This document shows positions 33,331 through 40,396 of a stretch of 53,451 nucleotides of DNA, piece by piece. Below the pieces are notes generated by a model. It saw only the letters and a program-made list of their open reading frames with translations. It was not told where the DNA came from and made no database searches. Position 1 is the stretch's first letter, and each line of letters starts with the position of its first letter. This DNA is from an uncultured Clostridia bacterium. GTDB lineage: Bacteria; Bacillota; Clostridia; Christensenellales; Aristaeellaceae. The position numbers were made by a program, and so were the translations under genes. The stretch is taken from assembly GCA_934663595.1 (NCBI GenBank), contig CAKUKM010000015.1, positions 1-53,451 of the forward strand, given 5' to 3'.

Positions 33331-33355
33331 ATTTTTGCCGGATAGAGTATATAAT
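33327..33355 (+). promoter_or_regulatory. tRNA-Leu promoter
   Basis: TTGCAT (33327-33332), 17 bp, TATAAT (33350-33355), ending nine bases before the tRNA. Confidence 0.85.
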
Positions 33356-33364
33356 AAATTATAT

Positions 33365-33447
33365 GCCGAAGTGATGGAATGGCAGACGTGACGGACTCAA
33401 AATCCGTTGGTAGCGATACCGTGTGGGTTCGAGTCCCACCTTCGGCA
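33365..33447 (+). tRNA. tRNA-Leu (anticodon CAA)
   Basis: Acceptor GCCGAAG (33365-33371) pairs with CTTCGGC (33440-33446), discriminator A. The anticodon stem ACGGA/TCCGT holds loop CTCAAAA, giving anticodon CAA (33398-33400). A long variable arm (GGTA-GCGA-TACC) marks a class II tRNA, and the T arm is GTGGG-TTCGAGT-CCCAC. CCA is not encoded. It reads UUG codons. It stands just upstream of the phage-type cluster, a common insertion point. Confidence 0.96.
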
Positions 33448-33455
33448 CTGCACAG

Positions 33456-33477
33456 GCCCGCAATGCGGGCTTTTTTT
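33456..33477 (+). terminator. tRNA terminator
   Basis: GCCCGC-AAT-GCGGGC followed by seven T. Confidence 0.93.
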
Positions 33478-33485
33478 GTTTTTGG

Positions 33486-33517
33486 GGATCGCCGGGAAAA
33501 CGGGCGGTCCTTTTTTT
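33486..33517 (+). terminator. Second terminator before the phage cluster
   Basis: An 8-bp stem with one G-T pair (33486-33493 with 33503-33510) followed by seven T. In tandem with the tRNA terminator, it isolates the phage-type genes from upstream transcription. Confidence 0.85.
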
Positions 33518-33595
33518 ATTTTGACGAAAATGACGATTTGGCCGCGGTATGATGAATGCGTCGAAGGGAAGGACGGCAGAGAGGAGGCGACGGCG

Positions 33596-33832
33596 ATGGC
33601 GGGCGGGATGGCGACGGCGGAAGAGGTGCTCGCGTTTCTGTCCGACGTATTGCGCGGGACGGAGCCGGGCGGCGCGTCGGCAATGAAGGCGGCGGAGCTG
33701 CTCGGCAAGCGGCTGGGGCTGTTTTCGGAGGGGGAGGAGGCGCTGCCGACGCCGGTGATTGTCGACGACGTGGATTTCGGCGCGCCGCCCGGCGGGGAGG
33801 GGCTGAATTCGGAAAGGAGGGATGGAACTTGA
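33596..33832 (+). CDS. Minimal terminase small subunit-like protein
   Basis: 78 residues. The segment TAEEVLAFLSDVLRGTE, then AMKAAELLGKRLGLF, matches the C-terminal half of phage TerS proteins of the terminase_2 type, where EEVL-x-F...VMRG and KAAE-LGKR are conserved. The N-terminal DNA-binding helix-turn-helix is absent, since a full TerS is nearer 150 residues. ATG 33596 follows GAGAGGAGG. The upstream frame stays open only through the tRNA terminators. It is followed directly by TerL. Confidence 0.65.
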   Translation: MAGGMATAEEVLAFLSDVLRGTEPGGASAMKAAELLGKRLGLFSEGEEALPTPVIVDDVDFGAPPGGEGLNSERRDGT

Positions 33833-35080
33833 ATGCAGGTTAAGCGGCTGTCCGCGCTGATTCCGCCGGCGTTTTACGCGGTGCACGCGGACATGAAGCG
33901 GCAGCGGCACGCGGAAATCTGGCTGAGCGGAGGGCGCGGATCGGGCAAATCCAGCTTTGCTTCGATTGAAATCCTGCTGGGAATGCTCAGAAACCCCTCG
34001 GTGAACGCGATTGTATACCGCAAGGTAGGCGCGACGCTGCGGGAATCGGTGTACGGGCAGATGATCTGGGCGATCGAGCGGCTCGGTTTGGGGCGGTATT
34101 TCAAATGCCGGCTCGCGCCGCTGGAGCTGGAGTATCTGCCGACGGGGCAGCGCGTGCTGTTTCGCGGCGCGGATGATCCGGGCAAATCGAAATCGATCAA
34201 GCTGGCGCGCGGGTGGTTCGGGTACCTGTGGTTCGAAGAGCTGGCCGAATTTTCCGGCATGGAGGCGATTCGAACGATCAAGGCCTCGATTCTGCGCGGC
34301 GGACGGGCGACGACGATTTACACCTACAATCCGCCGAAGAGCCGCTCGAGCTGGGTCAACGCCGAGGCGCTCGTCGCCCGGCCCGACCGGCTGGTGCACG
34401 AGAGCAGCTATCTGGATATGCCGAGGGAATGGCTGGGAGAGACGTTTCTCGGCGAGGCCGAGCAGCTGCGGCGCACGAACGAGCGCGCGTATCGCCACAT
34501 GTATCTGGGCGAAATCACCGGAACCGGCGGGCAGGTGTTCGACAATCTCGCGCTGGGTGCGATTCAGGAAGGCGGCGGACAGGCGTATTGCGGGCTGGAT
34601 TTCGGCTTTGCCGCCGATCCGGACGCGTTCATCCGCGCGGTGTGGGAGCCGCGGACGCGGAGGCTGCAGGTGGTGGACGAATTCTATTCGGTGCGCACGC
34701 CGGTGGAGCGGCTGGCGGAGGAGGTTTTAAGGCGCGCGGAGGGCGCTGTGGTGCGATGCGACAGCGCGGATCCGCGGATCATTCGCGAGCTGCGCGAGCG
34801 CGGCGTGAATGCGATTGCGGTGAAAAAGGGCGCGGGCAGCGTGGAAAGCGGCGTGCGATGGCTGCAGGAGCTGGGAGGAATCGAGATCGATCCGGGCCGG
34901 TGTCCGAATGCGGCGCGGGAATTTTCGCAATACGAATACCGGCTGGATTCCAATGACAATCCGATCGCCGAGCTGCCCGACCGCGACAATCACTTGATCG
35001 ACGCGCTGCGCTATGCGGTGGAACCGCTTTCCGCGCGGCGCAGCGCGGGCACGGTCAAACGCGCGGAGATTGGATTTTGA
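33833..35080 (+). CDS. terL: Phage terminase large subunit (PBSX family)
   Basis: 415 residues. ATPase: Walker A GGRGSGKS (33-40), Walker B YLWFEE (131-136), coupling motif TYNPP (164-168). Nuclease: GLDFGF (Asp256), RCDSADP (Asp310) and HLIDALRYA (Asp390), so both domains look intact. It cuts and pumps DNA into proheads. ATG 33833 overlaps the TerS stop context; GGAGG is upstream at a slightly long distance. Intact catalytic residues argue against a decayed cluster. Confidence 0.95.
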   Translation: MQVKRLSALIPPAFYAVHADMKRQRHAEIWLSGGRGSGKSSFASIEILLGMLRNPSVNAIVYRKVGATLRESVYGQMIWAIERLGLGRYFKCRLAPLELEYLPTGQRVLFRGADDPGKSKSIKLARGWFGYLWFEELAEFSGMEAIRTIKASILRGGRATTIYTYNPPKSRSSWVNAEALVARPDRLVHESSYLDMPREWLGETFLGEAEQLRRTNERAYRHMYLGEITGTGGQVFDNLALGAIQEGGGQAYCGLDFGFAADPDAFIRAVWEPRTRRLQVVDEFYSVRTPVERLAEEVLRRAEGAVVRCDSADPRIIRELRERGVNAIAVKKGAGSVESGVRWLQELGGIEIDPGRCPNAAREFSQYEYRLDSNDNPIAELPDRDNHLIDALRYAVEPLSARRSAGTVKRAEIGF

Positions 35081-35094
35081 AAGGAGATTAAGCG

Positions 35095-36282
35095 ATGATT
35101 GTAAGACCCAAATCGGTTCTGGAGGACGGATTGAAGCCGTCGATGCTGGAATCGTGCATCGGCCAGTTCCTCGCGGATGCGGAAAAGCGGCGCACGCTGC
35201 GCGCGTATTACGACGGCTCGCACGCGATTTCGAATCGCAGCCGCGCGTCGGGCATGCCGAACAACCGGCTGAGCCACGCGTTTCCGAGGTATATCTGCAC
35301 GGTGGCGGCGGGATATCTGGCGGGCAATCCGGTGGCGTATGAGACGGACGAGCGCAATCAGGCGGCGCTGGACGCGGTGCTGGACTGCTACGGCCGCTGC
35401 TCGGTCGACAGCGTGGACGCGGAGCTTGCGCGAATGGCGAGTCTGTATGGGCGCAGCGTGGAGCTGGTGTTTGCCGACGCGCAGTCCAGGCCGCGCGTGG
35501 CGGCGATCGATCCGGAAACCTCGTTTGTGGTGTATGACGACACGGTGGAATGCCGGCCGCTGTTTGGAATTCGGATGCTGCCGCGGCTGCGCGCGGACGG
35601 CGCGGAGGACGGCTGGACGACCGAGGTTTACACCGATTCGGAGGTAATCGTGCATGCGCCGCGCGGATTTGGCGCCGTCGGCCCCGTGCAGGAGCGCCGG
35701 GCGCACTTTTTCGGCGCGGTGCCGATGGTGGAGGTCTGGAACGGCGAGGACGAGCGCGGCGATTTCGAGGGCGTGATGACGCTGATCGACGCGTACGACC
35801 GGCTGCAGTCCGACCGCGTGAACGACAAGGAGCAGTTCGTGGACGCGCTGCTGCTGCTTTCGGGCTGCACGATGGAAAACGACGAGCGCGGCCGCACGCC
35901 CGGCCAGCAGCTGCGCGAGGACAAGGTGCTGGTGCTGCCGGACGGCGACGCAAAGGCCGAATGGCTGTGCAAGGATTTGAATGAATCGGACGCCGAGGTG
36001 CTGAAAAAGGCGCTGGACGCGGACATTCACAAGCTGTCGATGGTGCCGGATCTGTCGGACGAGCACTTTGCGGGCAATGTGAGCGGCGTGGCGATGAAGT
36101 ACAAGATGCTGGGGCTCGAGCAGCTGACGCGCGTTAAGGAGCGCTGGTTCAGGGAGGCGCTCAGGAGCCGGCTGGAGCTGTTCGGCGCGTTTCTGGCGCT
36201 GCGCGGCGAGCCGGAGCTGGATGTGAATGCGGTGAGGATGATCTTCATCCGCGCGCTGCCCTCGGAGGAAAGCGAGCGATAA
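35095..36282 (+). CDS. Phage portal protein (SPP1 gp6-like)
   Basis: 395 residues. The start KPSMLESCIGQFLADAEKRR and NNRLSHAFPRYICTVAAGYL, with YLAGNPVAYE, are typical of SPP1-type portals. It forms the ring at one head vertex through which DNA passes and to which the tail connectors bind. AAAGGAGATTAAGCG precedes ATG 35095. The length is somewhat shorter than the SPP1 portal (about 500). Confidence 0.93.
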   Translation: MIVRPKSVLEDGLKPSMLESCIGQFLADAEKRRTLRAYYDGSHAISNRSRASGMPNNRLSHAFPRYICTVAAGYLAGNPVAYETDERNQAALDAVLDCYGRCSVDSVDAELARMASLYGRSVELVFADAQSRPRVAAIDPETSFVVYDDTVECRPLFGIRMLPRLRADGAEDGWTTEVYTDSEVIVHAPRGFGAVGPVQERRAHFFGAVPMVEVWNGEDERGDFEGVMTLIDAYDRLQSDRVNDKEQFVDALLLLSGCTMENDERGRTPGQQLREDKVLVLPDGDAKAEWLCKDLNESDAEVLKKALDADIHKLSMVPDLSDEHFAGNVSGVAMKYKMLGLEQLTRVKERWFREALRSRLELFGAFLALRGEPELDVNAVRMIFIRALPSEESER

Positions 36283-36286
36283 GGAT

Positions 36287-36469
36287 TTGCCGCCGGAACG
36301 CGATGAAAGCAAATCGGGCGCGATGAAGCGCGACATGCGGGCTTTAAGGAAGCGCGTTCGGGCGAAAAAGGAGCGGGAGACCGGGAAAGGCGAATCGGCC
36401 GCGCGGAACAGATCGGGCGCGATGAAGCGCGATATGAGGAAGGTTCGGCGGCGCGGCGGCGCGCTTTGA
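36287..36469 (+). CDS. Possible small basic protein with internal repeat
   Basis: A 60-residue frame starting at TTG 36287 and rich in Arg and Lys. It contains SGAMKRDMR twice, spaced by 33 residues, from a 21-base direct repeat (36313-36333 and 36412-36432). No clear ribosome site lies before TTG. It lies between portal and scaffold, where phages often keep a small or minor head protein. It could equally be non-coding. Confidence 0.3.
   Translation: MPPERDESKSGAMKRDMRALRKRVRAKKERETGKGESAARNRSGAMKRDMRKVRRRGGAL
36313..36432. repeat. 21-bp direct repeat, 99-bp apart
   Basis: ATCGGGCGCGATGAAGCGCG followed by A is present at 36313-36333 and 36412-36432. Each copy can fold into a small CGC-GATGAA-GCG stem. 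99 bases equals 33 codons. Confidence 0.75.
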
Positions 36470-36492
36470 CCGGCGGGCGGGAAAGAACGATT

Positions 36493-36507
36493 GCCCGATT
36501 TTCGGGC
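36493..36507 (+). other. Intercistronic stem-loop before the scaffold gene
   Basis: GCCCGA-TTT-TCGGGC, followed closely by GGAAAGGATG. No T-run, so not a terminator. Confidence 0.6.
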
Positions 36508-36538
36508 GGAAAGGATGAACTGTATGGAGGAAAAGGAA

Positions 36539-36901
36539 ATGAATGCGGAGCTGATCAGCCTGATCGAGGAAAAGGTGCGCGAGCTGCTGGCGCAGAACGA
36601 CGCGCCGCGCGAGGAATCGCTGGACGAGCGCGAACGCCGCCTGCGCATGCGCGAGCTGCGCGCGGAGACGATCGAGGCGCTGGCGGAGAAGAATCTGCCG
36701 GCGGAGCTCGCGGATGCGATTGCGTATACCGACGAGGAAACCTGCCGCGCGGGTCTTGCGGCGGTGGAGCGCGCGTTTCGTGCGGCGCTTCAGAGGGCGG
36801 TGGACGAGCGTCTGCGCGGCAGCGCGCCGGGCGCGGGCAAGGCCGTCGATCCCGAATCGATGGACGATCGCGATTACTATCGCATGAAGATCGGAATGTA
36901 A
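36539..36901 (+). CDS. Phage capsid scaffolding protein (DUF4355-like)
   Basis: 120 residues, highly charged and helical, with a predicted coiled coil (LIEEKVRELLAQND, then ERERRLRMRELRAETIEAL). It ends with DDRDYYRMKIGM, a typical scaffold tail. It guides coat assembly and is then lost. ATG 36539 has GGAGGAAAAGG eight bases before; ATG 36524 is an alternative that adds five residues. The position between portal and coat supports the call. Confidence 0.8.
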   Translation: MNAELISLIEEKVRELLAQNDAPREESLDERERRLRMRELRAETIEALAEKNLPAELADAIAYTDEETCRAGLAAVERAFRAALQRAVDERLRGSAPGAGKAVDPESMDDRDYYRMKIGM

Positions 36902-36929
36902 ACGACTGAAAATCAGGAGGAATGAAATC

Positions 36930-38045
36930 ATGGCGAATTCTTTTGTAACCCTTAAGACGATTGCGCGCCAGGCTCTGCCGCGCCTGATCGACAATCTGGT
37001 GTTCCCGAACCTCGTTTACCGCGACTTTTCCGAGGAGCTGCACGATGTGGGCGATACGGTGCGCGTGCGCCGTCCGACCACGTTTACCGCCGAGGAATTC
37101 AGCGCCGAAACGGGCGTGAATTACCAGGACATGAACGACGACGTGGTGGATGTGACGCTGGATCACCTGGCGACGGTGGACGCCCGCGCATCCGCGATTG
37201 AGACCGCGACCTGCATCGACGATCTGAACCGCGCGTTCGTCGAGCCCGCGGCGGCGGCGCTGGCCGAGAAGATCAATCGCGACGGCCTGAAGCTGTATGC
37301 CGATATTCCGTATGCGACCGGCACGGCCGGAACCACGCCGGGCACGCTCGCCGATCTTTCGGATGTGCGCCGGATGCTGAATGAGAATCGCGCGCCGCAG
37401 ATCGGCCGCGTGGCGGTGTGGGACACCGAGGCGGACGCGAAGCTGACGCAGCTGCCGGCGATTGTGAACGCCGAAAAGTCCGGCTCCACGCTCGCGCTGC
37501 GTGAGGGCTCGCTCGGCCGCGTGTACGGCGTCGATCATTACATGTCCCAGAGCGTGGTCAAGCACGAAACGGGAATCACGACGGCGACGGCGGTGAAGGT
37601 CGGCAGCGCGGTTTCCGCGGGCGCGATCAGCCTTTCGATCAAGGGCACTGCGCTGACCGGCAAGCTCGTTCGCGGCGATCTGATGAAGATTGCCGGCAAA
37701 ACCTATACCGTGATCGAGGACAGCGCGCCGGCCGCGTCGAATGCGATTGCGTCCGTCAAGGTCTATCCCGCGCTTCCGGCGCTCAGCGAGAACACGGATA
37801 TTGCGCTGATCGGCGCGCACACCGCGAATCTCGCGTTCCACCCGATGGCGTTTGCGTATGTCACGCGTCCGCTTGCGAACCCGGACGGCCAGGGCGTTCA
37901 GAGCTACGTTACCAGCTTCAACGGCATTTCCCTGCGCGTGACCAAGGGCTACGACCAGCGCTATAAGCGCACGACCTATTCCATGGACGTGCTGTACGGC
38001 TTCAAGACCGTGTATCCGGAGCTGGCCGTGCGCGCGCTGGGCTGA
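36930..38045 (+). CDS. Major capsid protein (P22 gp5-like)
   Basis: 371 residues of the P22-type coat family with the HK97 fold. The start MANSFVTLKTIARQALPRL and NLVYRDFSEELHDVGDTVRV are typical. A stretch at about residues 230-300 (SAGAISLSIKGTALTGKLVR) resembles the inserted Ig-like domain of P22 coats. P22-type heads need scaffold and no protease, matching the gene set here. AGGAGGAATGAAATC precedes the start. Confidence 0.92.
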   Translation: MANSFVTLKTIARQALPRLIDNLVFPNLVYRDFSEELHDVGDTVRVRRPTTFTAEEFSAETGVNYQDMNDDVVDVTLDHLATVDARASAIETATCIDDLNRAFVEPAAAALAEKINRDGLKLYADIPYATGTAGTTPGTLADLSDVRRMLNENRAPQIGRVAVWDTEADAKLTQLPAIVNAEKSGSTLALREGSLGRVYGVDHYMSQSVVKHETGITTATAVKVGSAVSAGAISLSIKGTALTGKLVRGDLMKIAGKTYTVIEDSAPAASNAIASVKVYPALPALSENTDIALIGAHTANLAFHPMAFAYVTRPLANPDGQGVQSYVTSFNGISLRVTKGYDQRYKRTTYSMDVLYGFKTVYPELAVRALG

Positions 38046-38332
38046 TGCTGGCGCGGCTGAAGCGCCGCCTGCCCGACGCGACGGATGAAGCGCTGCTTGC
38101 CGATCTTTTAAATGAGGCGGCAGCGTTCATCCGGGCGTACACGCGGCGCGAGGTGGTGCCCGACGAACTGGAGGATGCGCAGGTTCGCATTGCGGCGATT
38201 CTCTACAATCGCATGGGCATGGAGGGCGAAAGCGCGCGGACGGAGGGCGGCGTGACCCACACGGCCGACGCGCTGCCGGACGATCTGAGAAGCTGGCTGA
38301 ACGGCTGGCGGCTGGCGTCCACGGCGGGTTGA
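38045..38332 (+). CDS. Head-tail connector protein (gp6-like)
   Basis: 95 residues, mostly helical, with LLADLLNEAAAFIRAYTRRE and LEDAQVRIAAILYNRMGMEG, typical of the HK97 gp6/SPP1 gp15 adaptor. It extends the portal ring. The start overlaps the coat stop by one base (TGATG). Confidence 0.85.
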   Translation: MLARLKRRLPDATDEALLADLLNEAAAFIRAYTRREVVPDELEDAQVRIAAILYNRMGMEGESARTEGGVTHTADALPDDLRSWLNGWRLASTAG

Positions 38333-38340
38333 TTGCAAAT

Positions 38341-38365
38341 GCGCCCGGAATGCGCTTCCGGGCGC
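38341..38365 (+). other. Intercistronic stem-loop between connectors
   Basis: A 10-bp perfect stem (38341-38350 with 38356-38365), loop TGCGC, directly followed by GAAAGGAGG. No T-run. Confidence 0.65.
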
Positions 38366-38378
38366 GAAAGGAGGAAAA

Positions 38379-38690
38379 ATGCGTTTGCTGCAAAGAAAGC
38401 TGCGCTCGGTGCGCATTGCGCCGCGCGCTGCGGAGGACGGCGCGGAGGCGTTTTCAAAGGAAACGCGCCCGGTGCGCGCGCGGCTGGTGCCGGTGGCGGG
38501 CGGGCTGGAGAGCCGGCCGGCGGGCCTTCTGGAAACGGACGGGCTGTGTCTGCTTCTGCCGGCGGACTGCGGAATCCGGGCGGGCGACGGCGTGTGCGTC
38601 GACGCCGACGAGCCGGAATGGCGGTGCGTATCGGTGCAGGAATGGTCGCAGCACGTGACGGCGAAGCTGGAGCGCATCGCCGGGAGGTAA
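38379..38690 (+). CDS. Putative head-closure (stopper) protein
   Basis: 103 residues, mostly beta. It starts MRLLQRKLRSVRIAPR and has IRAGDGVCVDADEPEWRCVS. No sequence family is recognised. Its position between the gp6-like adaptor and the gp10-like protein is where siphophages place the head-closure protein (SPP1 gp16 class), so the call rests on order and size. AAAGGAGG precedes ATG. Confidence 0.55.
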   Translation: MRLLQRKLRSVRIAPRAAEDGAEAFSKETRPVRARLVPVAGGLESRPAGLLETDGLCLLLPADCGIRAGDGVCVDADEPEWRCVSVQEWSQHVTAKLERIAGR

Positions 38691-38693
38691 GGC

Positions 38694-38981
38694 ATGCTGC
38701 GCGGTGAAATGGATCTGGAAGCGGTAAGGCTCCAAATAAAGGAAGGGGCGGCGGAGGCACTGAATGCGGCGGCGGAATCGGTCTGCGCGGAGGCGCGGGC
38801 GCTGTGCCCGGTGGAGACGGGGCGGCTGAAGGGAAGCCTGCGCGTGCGCGCGGAGGGCGAGCGGTTTTACGTATCGACCGATTGCGAATATGCCGCGGCG
38901 GTGGAATTCGGAACCAGCCGGCGGCGCGCGCAGCCGTTTCTTTCGGAGGCGGCGCAGAGAGAAAGGGGGCGGAGGGTTTGA
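38694..38981 (+). CDS. HK97 gp10-like tail-completion protein
   Basis: 95 residues. CPVETGRLKGSLRVRAEGER, then YVSTDCEYAAAVEFGTS and the end QPFLSEAAQRE are the classic gp10 features. It helps join tail to head. Ribosome site GGGAGG. The stop overlaps the next start. Confidence 0.92.
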   Translation: MLRGEMDLEAVRLQIKEGAAEALNAAAESVCAEARALCPVETGRLKGSLRVRAEGERFYVSTDCEYAAAVEFGTSRRRAQPFLSEAAQRERGRRV

Positions 38982-39337
38982 TCGGCCTTTCGGAGAGGAT
39001 AAAGCAGATTCTGAATGCGACCGGCGCGCAGGTGTGGCGCGAATATCCGCAGAGCTGGACGCAGCTTCCGGCGGTCACGTGGCGCGAGAGCGGCAATCGC
39101 GAGCTCGCGCAGGCCGACGGATGCGAGCACCTGGCGGAGCTGGAATACGCGATCGACGTCTGGTCGGGCTCGGCGGAGAAGAACGCGGAGCTGGCGGAGA
39201 AGATCGACGCGGCGATGGCCTCAATGCGCCTGCGCCGGACGTATTCGGCGGAGCTGTTTGAATCGGCGACGCGGCTGCACCACAGGGCGATTCGATATCG
39301 CTGCGTCGCGGACGCGGCGGGCAACATCTATCAATAA
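38978..39337 (+). CDS. Tail-terminator/completion protein (DUF3168/gp17-like position)
   Basis: 119 residues. LSERIKQILNATGAQVWREY, DVWSGSAEKNAELAEKIDAA and the end YRCVADAAGNIYQ look like the small tail-terminator proteins found before the tail tube. The start is taken as TTG 38978, overlapping the previous stop (TTGA) with AAAGGGGG upstream; no ATG or GTG lies at the right place, and the frame opening at 38804 is inside the previous gene. Confidence 0.75.
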   Translation: MIGLSERIKQILNATGAQVWREYPQSWTQLPAVTWRESGNRELAQADGCEHLAELEYAIDVWSGSAEKNAELAEKIDAAMASMRLRRTYSAELFESATRLHHRAIRYRCVADAAGNIYQ

Positions 39338-39354
39338 ATAAGGAGGAAAAATTC

Positions 39355-39771
39355 ATGGCGATTCGCGGAAAGGGGACGACCCTTAAATTTACGCCGGCCG
39401 GCGGCGCGCAGGTTACGGTGGGCAAGCTGACGAAGGTGGGCGAAATTGCGCCCGAGGCGGAGGAAGTGGACGTGACCACGCTGGATTCGACCGGCGGGTA
39501 TCGCGAGTATATGCAGGGCTGGCGCGATGCGGGCACGATTGCGATAAGCGGCTTTTTCGATTCCGGCGACGCAGGACAGACGGCGCTGCGAACGGCGTTT
39601 GCCTCCGGCGCGGCGGGCGCGTTTGAGGTCGCGTTTGCGGACGGCTCGAAGAGCGCGTTTTCGGCGTTTGTCAAGCGCTTCAGCGTCGGTTCGGCCGAGG
39701 TGGACGGCGCGGTCGGCTTTTCGGCGCAGCTGCGCGTAACCGGCGCGGCGACGTTTACGGCGGGGGCGTGA
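39355..39771 (+). CDS. Phage tail tube protein
   Basis: 138 residues, beta-rich. VGKLTKVGEIAPEAEEVDVT, TLDSTGGYREYMQG and GTIAISGFFDSGD are the known start of the TTP family. It stacks as hexameric rings to make the tail tube around the tape measure. Start ATG 39355 follows AAGGAGGAAAAATTC. Confidence 0.93.
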   Translation: MAIRGKGTTLKFTPAGGAQVTVGKLTKVGEIAPEAEEVDVTTLDSTGGYREYMQGWRDAGTIAISGFFDSGDAGQTALRTAFASGAAGAFEVAFADGSKSAFSAFVKRFSVGSAEVDGAVGFSAQLRVTGAATFTAGA

Positions 39772-39773
39772 AA

Positions 39774-40079
39774 ATGGATTTCATGATTACGATTGCGGGC
39801 ATGCAGGTGCGGCTCAAATACACGGTCAACAGCCTGTGCGCGATGGAGGATCTCGCGGGCGGCGCGCTGGAGGACGCGTTTGAAAGGCAGTTCACCGCGG
39901 CGCGGCTGCTGCTGTGGGGCGGCATGCTGGAGGGCGCGCCGGACGTATCGCTGAAATACGCGGGCGCGCTGATCGACCGCCACATTCAGGCGGGCGGCAC
40001 GCTGGAGGAAATCGTCGAGCTCTGCGCCGAGGGAATGCGCAGGGCCGGCCTGCTCGGCGCGGCGGAGAAGGACGCATGA
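39774..40079 (+). CDS. Tail assembly chaperone (gpG-like)
   Basis: 101 residues. MITIAGMQVRLKYTVNSLCA and MEDLAGGALEDAFE, then LIDRHIQAGGTLEEIVELCA fit the chaperones that coat the tape measure. ATG 39774 has GGGGG eight bases before; GTG 39768 overlapping the tail-tube stop is possible. It is followed in the -1 frame by the second chaperone. Confidence 0.8.
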   Translation: MDFMITIAGMQVRLKYTVNSLCAMEDLAGGALEDAFERQFTAARLLLWGGMLEGAPDVSLKYAGALIDRHIQAGGTLEEIVELCAEGMRRAGLLGAAEKDA

Positions 40080-40396
40080 ATTCGATTCGGGCGCGGTTTG
40101 AGAAAATCGCGGCTCGCGCGGCGAAGGCGGGCTTTCCCAATCCGCAGAATCTGATGCGCCTCACGCCGCGCGAGATGGAATGGGCGCTGGAGGCGTTCGC
40201 GGCGGAAAAGAGGCGGGAGCTGGAGCGGGCCGACGCGGCGGCGTGGCTCGCGGGACGATACGTCGCGCTGGCGCTGAACGCGCCGGGCCGATATCCCTCC
40301 GCGCCGGACGGCCTGATTCAGGATTCCGCGGAGATGACCGATGCGGAAATGCGGCGGGCGTTTGAGCGCCTTTCGAAAAAAGGAGGGGGAGAATGA
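40076..40396 (+). CDS. Second tail assembly chaperone (gpT-like position)
   Basis: 106 residues, helical: FPNPQNLMRLTPREMEWALE and AFERLSKKGGGE. It occupies the place of the T part of gpG-gpGT. Its ATG overlaps the previous stop (ATGA), so it is probably made by coupling. Its frame is open back to about 39914, so a -1 frameshift fusion is possible, but no slippery heptamer is seen. Confidence 0.75.
   Translation: MNSIRARFEKIAARAAKAGFPNPQNLMRLTPREMEWALEAFAAEKRRELERADAAAWLAGRYVALALNAPGRYPSAPDGLIQDSAEMTDAEMRRAFERLSKKGGGE

Noticed and set aside
33421..33447. tRNA-Leu 3' end as the phage attachment site
   Set aside because: No second copy of the T-arm or acceptor sequence was found near 47786-47995, so the attachment claim cannot be supported inside this window.
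33521..33553. Promoter for the phage cluster (TTGACG and TATGAT)
   Set aside because: Spacing is 21 bp, outside the normal range, and the boxes are weak. The cluster's promoter remains unidentified; it may need an activator.
40040..40085. Programmed -1 frameshift between the two tail chaperones
   Set aside because: No slippery heptamer is present in the zero frame; the ATGA overlap is sufficient for coupling.
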